A stretch of DNA of 64,000 nt from NCBI RefSeq assembly GCF_000265365.1, contig NC_018011.1:2869501-2933500 (forward strand), in the 5' to 3' direction. Position 1 is the stretch's first letter, and every line of letters begins with the position of its first letter. Of the stretch, positions 1-11,009 are shown one piece after another. This DNA comes from Alistipes finegoldii DSM 17242 (lineage in GTDB: Bacteria; Bacteroidota; Bacteroidia; Bacteroidales; Rikenellaceae). Position numbers and translations under genes: made by a program. The notes beneath the pieces were generated by a model. The model saw nothing but the letters and a program-made list of their open reading frames with translations. It ran no database searches and was not told where the DNA came from.

Positions 1-891
1 ATACTCCCCATGATGAACAATCCGATGCTCAGCTCGATGCCCATGATGGATGCGCTGAAGGGGGCGACGATGGTCGGTTCGGTCAATTTCGAGAAGGGCC
101 GGATCGTTACGGAGGCCGCCGTGTCGTACAAGGACAAGGAGAGCGAAGCCAAGATGATGGATTTCTATGCCTATGTCAAGCCCCAGACCGGAGCGCTGCT
201 GCGCTATGTGCCGGCCGCTTCGATCGGCGCGATGTCGCTGGGACTCAACGGAGAAAAGCTCTATTCGATGCTTTCGGCGATGCCCGGTTACGGCATGCTG
301 ATGGCAAATCCGATGGTCAAGCAGGTGATGGAACCCTTCGACGGCGACTTCCTGCTTTCCTTCTCAGGAATGGGCATCGACGGCAAATATCCCGTGGCGT
401 CGATGCTGGCGCAGGTGAAAGACCCGGCCGTGCTGCAGACGATCGTCACCAACTTGGCCGGCATGCCGGTTCAGCAGACCGCCGAGGGTGAATACACGTT
501 GAACATGGGCGGCGTGACGATCCTGTTCGGCGTGAAGGGCGACGTGCTCTACTGCACGACCGACGCGGTCGTGAAGATGGCGCTCGACGGCGGCGAAATC
601 GCGTCGATGGAGTCGATGGATAAGATTTTCAAAGGTCAGTCCTCGACCTTCTACCTCGATTTCGAGGGGCTGAACGCGATGATCGCCCAACTGCTCGGCG
701 GCAATGTCACTCCGCAGGCGGAAGCGGCGCTCTCCGTGCTCGGCATGTTCGACGACATGGAAGCCTATGGTACGATGAAGGGCGGCACGATGATCGTAAA
801 CATGGTGGACAAGGAGCAGAACTCGTTCAAGACCATTTGCGGCAAGACCGGCGAGCTGATTCGTCAGTACGTGCCGGAAGCGAATTTGTAA
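1..891 (+). CDS. DUF4836 family protein, 5'-truncated by window edge
   Basis: The frame is open from the first base, so the gene begins outside the window and only about the last 296 codons are seen. The Met-rich, alternating pattern (repeated GMG, SMPMM and FDGDFLLSFSGMG-like segments) matches the C-terminal part of DUF4836 proteins, which are large secreted or outer-membrane-associated Bacteroidota proteins of unknown function. No catalytic motif is visible. A strong hairpin terminator follows 18 bases after the stop, so this gene ends its own transcript and is separate from the ABC pair downstream. Family recognition is by eye; the function is unknown. Confidence 0.7.
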   Translation: MLPMMNNPMLSSMPMMDALKGATMVGSVNFEKGRIVTEAAVSYKDKESEAKMMDFYAYVKPQTGALLRYVPAASIGAMSLGLNGEKLYSMLSAMPGYGMLMANPMVKQVMEPFDGDFLLSFSGMGIDGKYPVASMLAQVKDPAVLQTIVTNLAGMPVQQTAEGEYTLNMGGVTILFGVKGDVLYCTTDAVVKMALDGGEIASMESMDKIFKGQSSTFYLDFEGLNAMIAQLLGGNVTPQAEAALSVLGMFDDMEAYGTMKGGTMIVNMVDKEQNSFKTICGKTGELIRQYVPEANL

Positions 892-908
892 TATCCGTGG
901 AAACAGAG

Positions 909-941
909 AAAAGCGGCCGTCCTCGAAGAACGGCCGCTTTT
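909..941 (+). terminator. Rho-independent terminator after the DUF4836 gene
   Basis: An 11-bp perfect stem (AAAGCGGCCGT pairing with ACGGCCGCTTT) with a 9-base loop ends in a short T run, just after the stop codon at 891. Confidence 0.85.
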
Positions 942-958
942 CCTGAAACAGATGATGT

Positions 959-1606
959 ATGGAGTCGATTACTTTGCAGCAGGTGCTGCCTGACGCCTTT
1001 GCGGGCAATCCGGAGCCGCCGAAATCGGACTTGTGGCTGCATGACGTGACATTCCGCAAGGGGGAGTATTATCTGGTCGAAGCCGCTTCGGGAACCGGAA
1101 AGTCTTCGTTGTGCAGTTTTCTGTACGGGGCCAGAACCGACTATGCGGGCCGCATCCTGTTCGACGCTGCGGACTGCCGGACGCTTTCCGTGGCGCAGTG
1201 GGGCGAACTGCGCCGCCGGTCGCTGAGCATGCTCTTTCAGGACCTGCGTCTGTTCGGGGAGCTGACCGTGGCGGAGAATCTCGCGCTGAAGAACGAACTT
1301 ACCCACTTTTTGACACCGGACCGGATCGAGCGCCTGCTCGAAGCTGCGGGGATCGCCGGCAAGCGGGATACTCCGGCCGGGAAGCTCTCGTTCGGACAGC
1401 AGCAGCGCGTCGCATTCATCCGCTGTTTGTGCCAGCCCTTCGATTTCATCCTGCTCGACGAGCCGGTGAGCCATCTCGACGCCGCCAACGGGGAGGTGCT
1501 CTCGGCGTTGCTGCTGGAGGGCGCGCAGGCGCAGGGAGCGGGAGTGATCGTCACCTCGGTCGGCAGTCGGCTCCGGCTGCCGTACCATAAAATCTTTACG
1601 TTATGA
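959..1606 (+). CDS. ABC transporter ATP-binding protein, LolD/FtsE-like
   Basis: A 215-residue ABC ATPase of the size used by LolD/FtsE/MacB-type exporters. Visible motifs: a Walker A variant EAASGTGKSS at 41-50, Q-loop Gln94, signature LSFGQQQR at 143-150 (second Gly of LSGGQ replaced by Phe), Walker B ILLDEP at 164-169 and D-loop SHLD at 171-174. The switch (H-loop) histidine expected near residue 200 is missing: the sequence reads VTSVGSR. The stop overlaps the start of the permease gene (ATGA), so the two are translationally coupled and form one transporter. The atypical Walker A and absent switch His suggest weak or altered ATP hydrolysis; this is inference. Confidence 0.85.
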   Translation: MESITLQQVLPDAFAGNPEPPKSDLWLHDVTFRKGEYYLVEAASGTGKSSLCSFLYGARTDYAGRILFDAADCRTLSVAQWGELRRRSLSMLFQDLRLFGELTVAENLALKNELTHFLTPDRIERLLEAAGIAGKRDTPAGKLSFGQQQRVAFIRCLCQPFDFILLDEPVSHLDAANGEVLSALLLEGAQAQGAGVIVTSVGSRLRLPYHKIFTL

Positions 1607-2799
1607 GGTTGCTTTGGAAATTGCTGCGCTGTCATCTGAGCATGGCCCAGACCGTCGGATTCACTCTCGCCGGATTGGTCGGCATGGCGATCGTGCTGAC
1701 GGCTTTGCAGGCATACCGCGACGTCCTGCCGGTTTTCGACCGGCCCGATTCGTTCATGCGGGGCGATTATCTGGTGCTGTCGAAGCAGGTCGGGGCGCTT
1801 CAGGCGATCGGACTGGGCAGCAGCGACTTTACGGCTGAAGAGCTGGCCGACCTGCGGGCGCAGCCCTTCGTGCGCGAAGCCGGGGCCTTCACGCCTGCCG
1901 ATTACCGGATAAAGGGAACGGTCGGCATGGGCGGCGTGGAGCTTTCGACCTACCTGTTTTTCGAGTCGGTGCCCGACCGCTTCCTCGACGTCGGGGCCGA
2001 AAATTGGGATTACAAGGCCGGGGACAGGGACATCCCCATCATCATTCCGCGCAACTACCTGAACCTCTATAATTACGGATTCGCCCGGTCGCAGGGACTG
2101 CCGCAGATATCGGAAGGCATCTTCCGCCGGGTCTCACTCGGCATCGAGATTGCGGGTAACGGACATCGGGAGCAGTTCCGCGGGCGGATCGTCGGGTTGT
2201 CCAACCGTTTGAATACGATTCTGGTGCCCGATGCGTTCATCCGCTGGTCGAACGGGCGCTTCGGGAGCGGAGCCGCGAAACAGCCGGCGCGGATTATCGT
2301 CGAGACTGACCGTCCGGTCGATGCGGCCGTGACGGATTACCTCGCCCGCAAGGGCTATGAAGCCGAGGGGGACCGCCGGGACGACGGCAGGGCGGCCCGT
2401 TTCCTGCGGATCGCCGCGGGCGGCGTGGCCGGCGTGGGACTGGTGTTCAGCGCGATGTCGTTCTATATCCTGATGCTGAGTATCTTCCTGCTGTTGCAGA
2501 AGAACAGCGGCAAAATGGAGAACCTGCTCCTGCTGGGATATGCCCCCTCCCGTGTGGCGCGCCCCTACCAGCTGCTGACGCTCGGACTGAATCTGGGCGT
2601 GCTGTGCGTGGCTCTGCTGGCGGTGTGGCTGGTGCGTCTCTGCTATTTGCCCTCGCTGGCCGCCCTGCAGGAGGATTACCGGCCTGCGGGATTGGGGCTT
2701 ACGGTTTTGTGCGGCGTTGCGCTTGCGCTTCTGCTTTCGTTGTTCAACGGGGCGGCGATCCGCCGGAAAATCAATAGCCTGAATCGGGTGAGGCGCTGA
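1603..2799 (+). CDS. ABC transporter permease, FtsX/MacB-like
   Basis: A 398-residue membrane protein with the layout of FtsX-domain permeases: one transmembrane helix near 18-38, a long extracytoplasmic domain (about 40-265), then three helices near 270-300, 320-345 and 362-385. The extracytoplasmic part has the mixed strand/helix character of MacB-type periplasmic domains. It overlaps the preceding ATPase gene by four bases (ATGA). Together they would form a type VII ABC (mechanotransmission or lipoprotein-release) complex in the inner membrane. The substrate cannot be read from the sequence. Confidence 0.82.
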   Translation: MRLLWKLLRCHLSMAQTVGFTLAGLVGMAIVLTALQAYRDVLPVFDRPDSFMRGDYLVLSKQVGALQAIGLGSSDFTAEELADLRAQPFVREAGAFTPADYRIKGTVGMGGVELSTYLFFESVPDRFLDVGAENWDYKAGDRDIPIIIPRNYLNLYNYGFARSQGLPQISEGIFRRVSLGIEIAGNGHREQFRGRIVGLSNRLNTILVPDAFIRWSNGRFGSGAAKQPARIIVETDRPVDAAVTDYLARKGYEAEGDRRDDGRAARFLRIAAGGVAGVGLVFSAMSFYILMLSIFLLLQKNSGKMENLLLLGYAPSRVARPYQLLTLGLNLGVLCVALLAVWLVRLCYLPSLAALQEDYRPAGLGLTVLCGVALALLLSLFNGAAIRRKINSLNRVRR

Positions 2800-2910
2800 G
2801 GCGCGGCAGTCCGGGCGGTTTGTCCGGAAACGCATGGCCGCAGAGCCTGCCGAATTGTATATTCCGCGGCGCAATCCCGCTCCGGAGTGCGGGAATCTGC
2901 GAAAAATGAC

Positions 2911-2918
2911 TATCTTTG
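2911..2918 (+). promoter_or_regulatory. Bacteroidota -7 promoter element for rpe
   Basis: TATCTTTG fits the Bacteroidota TAnnTTTG -7 box and lies 27 bases before the ATG at 2946. It overlaps a possible upstream TTG start, which argues for the ATG. Confidence 0.6.
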
Positions 2919-2945
2919 TCTGTAGAACACGATATTAACCGAGCA

Positions 2946-3596
2946 ATGAACAGAATAGTAGCACCTTCGATGCTGTCGGCCGATTTCGGCCATTTGGAGC
3001 GCGATACGCAGATGATCGACCGCAGTGCGGCCGAATGGGTCCATATAGACGTGATGGACGGTGTTTTCGTGCCGAATATCTCTTTCGGATTTCCCGTGCT
3101 GAAAGCCATTCGCAAGGCGACGGCGAAGTGTCTCGACGTGCATCTGATGATCGTCGAGCCGGAACGTTACGTGGCGCGCTTCGCCGAGGCGGGCGCCGAC
3201 GTGGTGACGTTCCATTACGAAGCCACCTACAACCCCAAGGGATGTATCGAAATGATCCGCAACGCGGGTGCAAAGGTGGGGGTGTCGATCAAGCCGGCCA
3301 CTTCGGTCGAGGTGTTGCGCGACATTCTGCCGCAGATCGATCTGGTGCTGATCATGAGCGTCGAACCCGGTTTCGGCGGACAGGCGTTCATTCCCGCGTC
3401 GCTCGAAAAGATCGCGCAGCTGCGCGCATTGGCCGACGAGCTGGGGACGGAGACGATCATCGAGGTGGACGGCGGCATTTCGTCGCACAACGCGCACGAG
3501 GTTTTCGGAGCGGGCGCCGACGTGCTGGTGGCCGGCAACGCCGTGTTCGGGGCCGAGGACCCGCAGGCCGAGATCGTGAAGATGCTCAACGCCTGA
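2946..3596 (+). CDS. rpe: Ribulose-phosphate 3-epimerase
   Basis: Interconverts ribulose-5-phosphate and xylulose-5-phosphate in the pentose phosphate pathway. The 216-residue protein starts MNRIVAPSMLSADF, the usual Rpe N-terminus, and keeps the metal/catalytic segments HIDVMDG, DVHLMI, MSVEPGFGGQ and EVDGGI of this TIM-barrel family. A longer reading from TTG at 2916 is rejected because that codon lies in the promoter box. The 3' end overlaps the convergent HD gene by 11 bases. Confidence 0.97.
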   Translation: MNRIVAPSMLSADFGHLERDTQMIDRSAAEWVHIDVMDGVFVPNISFGFPVLKAIRKATAKCLDVHLMIVEPERYVARFAEAGADVVTFHYEATYNPKGCIEMIRNAGAKVGVSIKPATSVEVLRDILPQIDLVLIMSVEPGFGGQAFIPASLEKIAQLRALADELGTETIIEVDGGISSHNAHEVFGAGADVLVAGNAVFGAEDPQAEIVKMLNA

Positions 3597-4146
3597 CGTG
3601 CCGTCCGGTCTCTTCGTCGAGTAGCAGCCGCAGATCGCTTAGCAGTGCTCCGTCGTCGAAGTATTCGCTTCCGTAGGTGAGGTTGAATGCGTAATCGAAT
3701 CCGGCGGGATTGGCGCCCTGATTGTGCTGGATGATCGTTTCGGCCTTGTCGAGGGCCTTCACCCAGCGTGCCTCCGGCGTCTGGCAGGCTTCGTACTCTT
3801 CCCATATTTCCCGTATTGTGGCTCCCGCTTCCGGCGGGAGCAGTCGTGTCAGCCGCTCCATGGCCGCCAGCTCCGAGGCGGCTTTGACTCCGGGCGCGGT
3901 CTGCGCAATGGCCGGAACGTCGCCGTCGAAGGCTTCGCCCAGATCGTGAATCAGACACATCAGCACCACCCGTTGCATGTCCAGTTCGGGCCGCTCGCCG
4001 GTCAGCACGGCGGCCAGCAGCGCCAGCCGCCACGAGTGTTCGGCGGTGCTTTCGTGCCGTCCTTCCGAGGTGTAGGCGGTGCGCAGTACGTTTTTCAGCC
4101 GCTCGGCTTCGCGGATGAAGCGCAGGTATCGGATCAATTTTTCCAT
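3586..4146 (-). CDS. HD-domain phosphohydrolase, YfbR/HDDC2-like
   Basis: A 186-residue HD-domain protein of the 5'-deoxynucleotidase-like HDDC2/YfbR group. Metal ligands are visible as His37 (AEHSWRLA), His67-Asp68 (CLIHDLGEAF) and a later Asp in KALDKAE. These enzymes hydrolyse nucleoside monophosphates in the cytoplasm; the exact substrate is not deducible. The ATG at 4146 is chosen because the alternative TTG at 4170 falls inside the -7 box. The gene converges with rpe and overlaps its last codons, with no terminator between them. Confidence 0.85.
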   Translation of the reverse strand: MEKLIRYLRFIREAERLKNVLRTAYTSEGRHESTAEHSWRLALLAAVLTGERPELDMQRVVLMCLIHDLGEAFDGDVPAIAQTAPGVKAASELAAMERLTRLLPPEAGATIREIWEEYEACQTPEARWVKALDKAETIIQHNQGANPAGFDYAFNLTYGSEYFDDGALLSDLRLLLDEETGRHVRR

Positions 4147-4167
4147 GACAGACTTCGTTTCGGATTT

Positions 4168-4175
4168 CAAAGATA
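4168..4175 (-). promoter_or_regulatory. -7 promoter element for the HD gene
   Basis: TATCTTTG on the minus strand lies 22 bases before the ATG at 4146. The same 12 bases (CAAAGATAGCGA on the plus strand) occur again at 4244-4255, so a second, more distant minus-strand promoter is possible. Confidence 0.55.
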
Positions 4176-4273
4176 GCGAAAACCGGGAGACAAGGCGGAA
4201 TTTATTTCGGGCTTCTCCGGGGAGTATCCTATCTTAGGACTTGCAAAGATAGCGATATGTCGGATTAAATCAT

Positions 4274-4281
4274 TAACTTTG
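4274..4281 (+). promoter_or_regulatory. -7 promoter element for the ABC-F gene
   Basis: TAACTTTG fits TAnnTTTG and lies 19 bases before the ATG at 4301. It is divergent from the HD gene promoters. Confidence 0.55.
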
Positions 4282-4300
4282 CGGTGATTTTACAGATGCC

Positions 4301-6274
<1,974 letters not shown>

Positions 6275-6336
6275 CCTGCTCGGCCGCATCTCCGGTGTGC
6301 GGGATAGGCGATTGGAAAACAGTAAATCATACGGAT

Positions 6337-7068
6337 ATGGACAATATCATTTTCGGGATACGTCCCGTGGCCGAAGCGATCGAGGCCGGAAAACAGATCG
6401 AAAAGCTCTACATCCGCAAGGGCGCCGAGGGGCAGTTGATGTCGGAGTTGAGAGACCTCTGCTTCCGGCATAAGGTGCGTGTGCAGGAGGTGCCGGTCGA
6501 GAAACTCAACCGCCTGACGCGCGGCAACCATCAGGGCGTCGTGGCGCAGATCTCGGCCATCGAATATGTCGGGCTGGCCGATATTCTGGAGCGCGTGCCC
6601 GAAGACGAAACGCCGCTGGTGGTGATTTTCGACGGGGTGACCGACGTCCGCAACTTCGGAGCCATCGCCCGCTCGGCCGAGTGCGCCGGGGCGCACGGGC
6701 TGATTACGCCGCTGAAGAATTCGGCGCCGGTGAACGCCGAGGCGATCCGCTCGTCGGCGGGGGCGCTGACGGCGATTCCGGTCTGTCGCGTGGGTTCGAT
6801 CCGCAATACGGTCAAACTGCTGCAAACCGAGGGATTCCAGATCGTCGCCGCGACCGAGAAGAGCCGCAAACTGCTTTACGACGCCGATTTCCGCAAGCCG
6901 ACGGCTTTGGTGATGGGCGCCGAGGATACGGGCATCTCGAAAGAGGTGCTGAAACTCTGCGACGAGCAGCTGGCGATTCCGCTGATCGGCCATATCGAGT
7001 CGCTGAACGTCTCGGCGGCCGCCGCCGTGATGCTGTTCGAAGCGGTGCGCCAGCGAATTGCCGAATAA
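6337..7068 (+). CDS. rlmB: 23S rRNA (guanosine-2'-O-)-methyltransferase RlmB
   Basis: SPOUT-class methyltransferase of 243 residues that methylates the ribose of a 23S rRNA guanosine. It has the N-terminal substrate-binding domain (IFGIRPVAEAI at the start) and the three SpoU motifs: NFGAIARSAECAGA, ALVMGAEDTGI and IPLIGHIESLNVS. The ATG at 6337 is chosen over GTG at 6295 because homologues begin at this MDNIIFGIRPV segment. It lies 62 bases downstream of the ABC-F gene and may be co-transcribed with it. Confidence 0.94.
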   Translation: MDNIIFGIRPVAEAIEAGKQIEKLYIRKGAEGQLMSELRDLCFRHKVRVQEVPVEKLNRLTRGNHQGVVAQISAIEYVGLADILERVPEDETPLVVIFDGVTDVRNFGAIARSAECAGAHGLITPLKNSAPVNAEAIRSSAGALTAIPVCRVGSIRNTVKLLQTEGFQIVAATEKSRKLLYDADFRKPTALVMGAEDTGISKEVLKLCDEQLAIPLIGHIESLNVSAAAAVMLFEAVRQRIAE

Positions 7069-7098
7069 TTCATCGAACCGTATAATTGACCGAAGACC

Positions 7099-8817
7099 AT
7101 GAAAGCGAAACTGGAACGTTATCTGCGCTGGCTCCGGGAGGGGTTTCTGCAGATGCTGCGCCTGCATCCCGTCGAGAGCGCGCTTACTGTATACGCCTGC
7201 GCCGGATGCCTGCTCACCTATGAGTTGGATTGGGACCACTCCCTTCCGAAACTGGCCCTCGCGGCGTTGTTTTTCGCCGTCGCGCTGGTCGTCAATAACC
7301 TTGCGGGCCGCGGCCCGTGGCGGCGCGTCTACTGGGTAAGCTGGACACCGATCGTCCCGCTGTCGCTCTGGGGAGGACTCGAAGCGTGGATAGTCTCGGA
7401 GCCGGCTTTCCTGACCTTCGGCATACTGGTCCCGCTGGCGCTGCTGATGTGCCGCCGCGCCGTGCACAACGAACGTTTCGTCTGCGACGCGCTTTTGTGG
7501 CTGCGGTCGGGCGTGCTGGCGGTGTTCTTCGCCAATGTCGCCCTCGGACTGTTCGGGGCGATTCTCTTCTCCACGACCTATATCTTCGGGCTGGAGGGGG
7601 CGTGGATCGACCATGTGTGGACCTATGCGCTGATCGTTTTCGAGACCTTCGCCGTGCCGGTACTCTTCCTGATGATGGCGGACCGCTGGCGGGAAGCCGG
7701 GTACGAGAGCAACCGCATTCTCGAAATCCTGCTCAACTACATCGTCGCTCCGGCGCTGCTGATCTATACGGCCATTCTCTACCTCTATATGGCCAAAATC
7801 CTCGTTACGTGGTCGCTGCCCGAAGGCGGCGTCGCCTATCTCGTGTTCGGATTCACGCTTTTCGCGCTGGCCGAGAAGGCGCTGCAGTTCCTGATGCGGA
7901 AGCGGCTTTACGACTGGTTTTTCGACCGGTTCAGCCTGATCTCGCTGCCGACGCAGCTCCTGTTCTGGGTCGGTGCGATTCGCCGTACGAGCGAATACGG
8001 GCTTACCTCGCCGCGTATCTACCTGCTTGTCTGCGGCGGTCTGATGACCCTTTGCGTGGTGCTGTTCCTCTTCCGGCGCGCGGGACGCTATATGTATGTC
8101 TGCCTGACGGCTTTCGCGGTCTTCGCGGCGTTCGCTTACGTGCCGTCGCTCGAACCCGAACGGCTGGCCGTGCGCTCGCAGGTCGGCCGCGCCGTCCGCA
8201 TCGCCGAATCCCTCGGACGGCTCGGCGACGACGGGCGTTTGATCCTGACCCCCGTGCCGCCGGCTGACAGCGTATATCGGGAGGCCTATCACGGACTTTA
8301 TGAATCGCTGAAGTTCGTCGAGAGGCGCGATACTGCGGTCTTTGCCCGGTTCGGGACCGACCTCGACGGGTTTGCCGCGATTTTCCCGGAGCGGATGCGC
8401 AGCTACGTGAGGTGGGGTTACGATTACTGCAATTCATATTGCGTCAATAATATCATCGAGCTGGAAGCGCCTGTCAATGCCCGGTTCGAGGTAAATGCCG
8501 AATATCCGCATTACTATATGAATCTCCGGGGCTGGAGTGACAGCAGCTATCATTTCGGTGGTGATACGCTCCGGCTGTTTCTGGGCGAGGAGCGTGCCGT
8601 ACACCGGATTCCCTGCCGGGAACTGCTCGAACGCCAGCTGAAAGAGAGCGGATTCGAACCCTCCGAAGGGTGCGAGCCGACGTCCGATCAGCTGCTGCGG
8701 CTGCTGGACTACCGCGACGACCGTTGCCGGATTCTGTTCGAGAATATCAGGTTGGAACGTACGGATTCGGCCGTTGTGATACAGGGCATGTCGATCAACG
8801 CAGTGCTGATGCGATGA
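7099..8817 (+). CDS. DUF4153 multi-pass membrane protein
   Basis: A 572-residue protein with about ten hydrophobic helices in the first 370 residues, followed by a soluble C-terminal domain (about 375-570). The HPVES motif followed by hydrophobic helices near the N-terminus is typical of DUF4153 proteins, whose function is unknown. It starts 30 bases after rlmB and its stop overlaps the start of the next gene (ATGA at 8814), so the three genes likely form one unit. Confidence 0.8.
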   Translation: MKAKLERYLRWLREGFLQMLRLHPVESALTVYACAGCLLTYELDWDHSLPKLALAALFFAVALVVNNLAGRGPWRRVYWVSWTPIVPLSLWGGLEAWIVSEPAFLTFGILVPLALLMCRRAVHNERFVCDALLWLRSGVLAVFFANVALGLFGAILFSTTYIFGLEGAWIDHVWTYALIVFETFAVPVLFLMMADRWREAGYESNRILEILLNYIVAPALLIYTAILYLYMAKILVTWSLPEGGVAYLVFGFTLFALAEKALQFLMRKRLYDWFFDRFSLISLPTQLLFWVGAIRRTSEYGLTSPRIYLLVCGGLMTLCVVLFLFRRAGRYMYVCLTAFAVFAAFAYVPSLEPERLAVRSQVGRAVRIAESLGRLGDDGRLILTPVPPADSVYREAYHGLYESLKFVERRDTAVFARFGTDLDGFAAIFPERMRSYVRWGYDYCNSYCVNNIIELEAPVNARFEVNAEYPHYYMNLRGWSDSSYHFGGDTLRLFLGEERAVHRIPCRELLERQLKESGFEPSEGCEPTSDQLLRLLDYRDDRCRILFENIRLERTDSAVVIQGMSINAVLMR

Positions 8818-9386
8818 TTTCGACCGTGACGCATCCCCGGCTGGGCGAGGTGACTCTTTCCCGGACGCGGCGCGCACGCCGCATCTCGATCAGCGTGCGC
8901 GGTACGGGGGCTGTGCGGGTCTCTTTTCCGTACGGCGTTTCGGTCCGCAGGGCCATGGAGTTCCTCGACCTGAAGGCCGACTGGGTCGAGCAGGCCCGCG
9001 TACGTATGGCGGCACGGATGCCTGCGGAACCCCCGCTTCCGCCCGCCGAGGCCAAAGCCCGCATCGAAGAGCTGCGCCGGGCCGCCAAAGCCGATCTTCC
9101 GGCGCGTATCGAGCGGCTGTCGCAGCTGACGGGGCTGAAATACGCCAAGCTCACGATTCGGGCTTCGCGTACCAAGTGGGGGAGTTGTTCGGGGCGTAAT
9201 ACCATTTCGCTGAGCCTTTTTCTGATGACCCTGCCCGAACACCTGCGCGATTACGTGATCGTCCACGAACTCTGTCATACCGTCCACCACAACCATTCGC
9301 CGCGTTTCCATGCGCTCGTGGACCGCATGGTCGGGGGCAATGAAAAAGCCCTTAACCGTGAGTTAAGGGCTTTCGCAATTCGTTGA
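8814..9386 (+). CDS. YgjP-like M48-family zinc metallopeptidase
   Basis: A 190-residue protein with the zinc-binding motif HELCH at 151-155 and a downstream His in HNHSPRFH (third ligand near 161), preceded by the typical TKWGSCSGRNTISLS segment. This is the DUF45/YgjP group of soluble metalloproteins. The start ATG overlaps the DUF4153 stop. The last coding bases form the transcription terminator hairpin at 9345-9373, so the C-terminal residues are constrained by it. Confidence 0.88.
   Translation: MISTVTHPRLGEVTLSRTRRARRISISVRGTGAVRVSFPYGVSVRRAMEFLDLKADWVEQARVRMAARMPAEPPLPPAEAKARIEELRRAAKADLPARIERLSQLTGLKYAKLTIRASRTKWGSCSGRNTISLSLFLMTLPEHLRDYVIVHELCHTVHHNHSPRFHALVDRMVGGNEKALNRELRAFAIR
9345..9373. 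terminator. Bidirectional terminator inside the end of the YgjP gene
   Basis: AAAGCCCTTAA pairs perfectly with TTAAGGGCTTT around a short loop. It lies in the last 15 codons of the YgjP gene and 26 bases past the end of the convergent glpT gene, so it can serve both strands. Confidence 0.7.
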
Positions 9387-9398
9387 GTCTCGGCAGTC

Positions 9399-10787
9399 CT
9401 ATTTCTGGCCGAGTATCTCCTTTTCACCCTTGTAGGTGAACGCCATGAATACGATCGAGAGGAAGCAGGCCGCGATGAGCAGGATAAACGTCCAGTCCCA
9501 GCCTGCGGCTTCGGCCACGGAGCCGATCACGATATTGGCCAGAATGGCCGTGCCGAGGAAGTAACCGAAGAATCCGGTCAGTCCGGCGGCCGTTCCCGCC
9601 GCGTTTTTCGGAGCGAGGTCGAGCGCCTGCACGCCGATGAGCATTACCGGACCGTAGATGAAAAATCCGATGGCGATCAGCGACATGGTGACGATGAAAT
9701 AGTTCGACGAGAACTGCCAGTAGAGGAAGATGAATACCGCGACGATCGCCATGAAGAGGATCGTGGGAACGGCGCGCCGTCCGTGGAACACCTTGTCGCT
9801 CAGCCAGCCGCAGATCAGCGTGCCGGGAATGGCGGCGAACTCGTAGGCGAAGTAGGCCCAGCCGGCCTGCTTGATGTCGTAACCCTGCGCGTCGCGGAGG
9901 TAGGTCGGGGCCCAGTCGAGACATCCGTAGCGTACCATGTAGACGAAAGCGTTGGCGATAGCGATGAACCACAGCAGTTTGTTGTTCAGGACGTATTTGA
10001 AGAAGATTTCGCGGGTCGTGAGCACTTCCTCCTGCTTGGCGCTGTAATTTTTCGGGTAGTCGTTGCGCCATTTCTCCACCGAGGGAAGGCTGCACGACTG
10101 CGGCGTGTCGCGGATGAGCACGTAGGCGAGGATGGCGATGAAGATCGCGACGACCGCCGGGAAAAGATAGGTTCCTATCAGGAAATAGAGTTCCGTGTGG
10201 CTGCCGCAGAACCATGAGCCGAACCAGATGGCGCCGTAGACGGCCATCGGGCCGACCAAAGCCCCGCCTACGTTGTGGGCGCAGTTCCAGATCGACATCT
10301 TCGTGCCGCGCTCCTTGATCGAGAACCAGTGGGTCATGACGCGGCCGCACGGAGGCCAGCCCATTCCGTTGAACCAGCCCACGAGGAAGTTCAGGACCGC
10401 CATGATGAAGATGGCCAGCCGCTTGTGCTCCGGGCCGAGCAGCGTAACCGGAACGATCATGAACATCATCGACAGGGCGGCCAGCACCAGTCCCAGCGGC
10501 AGGAATACGCGCGCGTTGCTGCGGTCGGAGACGCTTCCCATCAGGAATTTGGACAGGGCGTAGGCCACGGCGTTCATCGCCAGCACGATGCTCAGTTCGC
10601 TCTGGTCGAAGCCGAGCAGGGCGAGCTCCGGGATCGCCATCGAGAAATTTTTCCGGACGATGTAGAATCCGGCGTACCCGATGAAGATGCCGAGAAACAC
10701 CTGCAGACGCATGCGTTTGTATTTCGCATCGACCTTGTCGGCCTCCATTTCCGGTTTATAGGCAGGGGGTTGAAGAATTTTCCACAT
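9399..10787 (-). CDS. glpT: Glycerol-3-phosphate transporter, MFS
   Basis: Inner-membrane antiporter of the organophosphate:phosphate family that imports glycerol-3-phosphate. The 462-residue protein has twelve predicted helices and an N-terminus (MWKILQPPAYKPEM..., then FLGIFIGYAGFYIVRKNF) that aligns with E. coli GlpT including the conserved Arg of VRKNF. The ATG at 10787 gives this alignment; an upstream start at 10844 would add an unconserved tail. It follows glpD on the same strand, 222 bases away, with a large hairpin between, so glpT expression may be reduced or uncoupled from glpD. Confidence 0.9.
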   Translation of the reverse strand: MWKILQPPAYKPEMEADKVDAKYKRMRLQVFLGIFIGYAGFYIVRKNFSMAIPELALLGFDQSELSIVLAMNAVAYALSKFLMGSVSDRSNARVFLPLGLVLAALSMMFMIVPVTLLGPEHKRLAIFIMAVLNFLVGWFNGMGWPPCGRVMTHWFSIKERGTKMSIWNCAHNVGGALVGPMAVYGAIWFGSWFCGSHTELYFLIGTYLFPAVVAIFIAILAYVLIRDTPQSCSLPSVEKWRNDYPKNYSAKQEEVLTTREIFFKYVLNNKLLWFIAIANAFVYMVRYGCLDWAPTYLRDAQGYDIKQAGWAYFAYEFAAIPGTLICGWLSDKVFHGRRAVPTILFMAIVAVFIFLYWQFSSNYFIVTMSLIAIGFFIYGPVMLIGVQALDLAPKNAAGTAAGLTGFFGYFLGTAILANIVIGSVAEAAGWDWTFILLIAACFLSIVFMAFTYKGEKEILGQK

Positions 10788-10910
10788 AATTGACGTGGGG
10801 CTCGACGCAGGAACCCGATTGAGTTGAAGTTGGTATTGGTTCATTCATGGCGACGTGCGTCCCTGCGTCGGACCCGCGTCGGGGCGTTCGGCTACGCCCG
10901 GTCATTTTCC

Positions 10911-10966
10911 AAATCCTCCCGAATCCCTCCTCGCGGAGAGGAGAAATTCGGGATTCTTCGGATTTG
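10911..10966. other. Nested inverted repeat between glpD and glpT
   Basis: Three nested stems: AAATCC with GGATTT, CCCGAAT with ATTCGGG, and CTCCTC with GAGGAG around GCGGA. There is no long T run, so it may act as a processing or attenuation hairpin rather than a full terminator. Confidence 0.5.
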
Positions 10967-11009
10967 TTCCCTATAAAAGTTGTTTCGTTCGTTCGGAACT
11001 CCGTTCGGC

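Noticed and set aside
2916..2945. Longer Rpe start at TTG 2916
   Set aside because: The TTG lies in the TATCTTTG promoter box, and homologues begin at the ATG at 2946.
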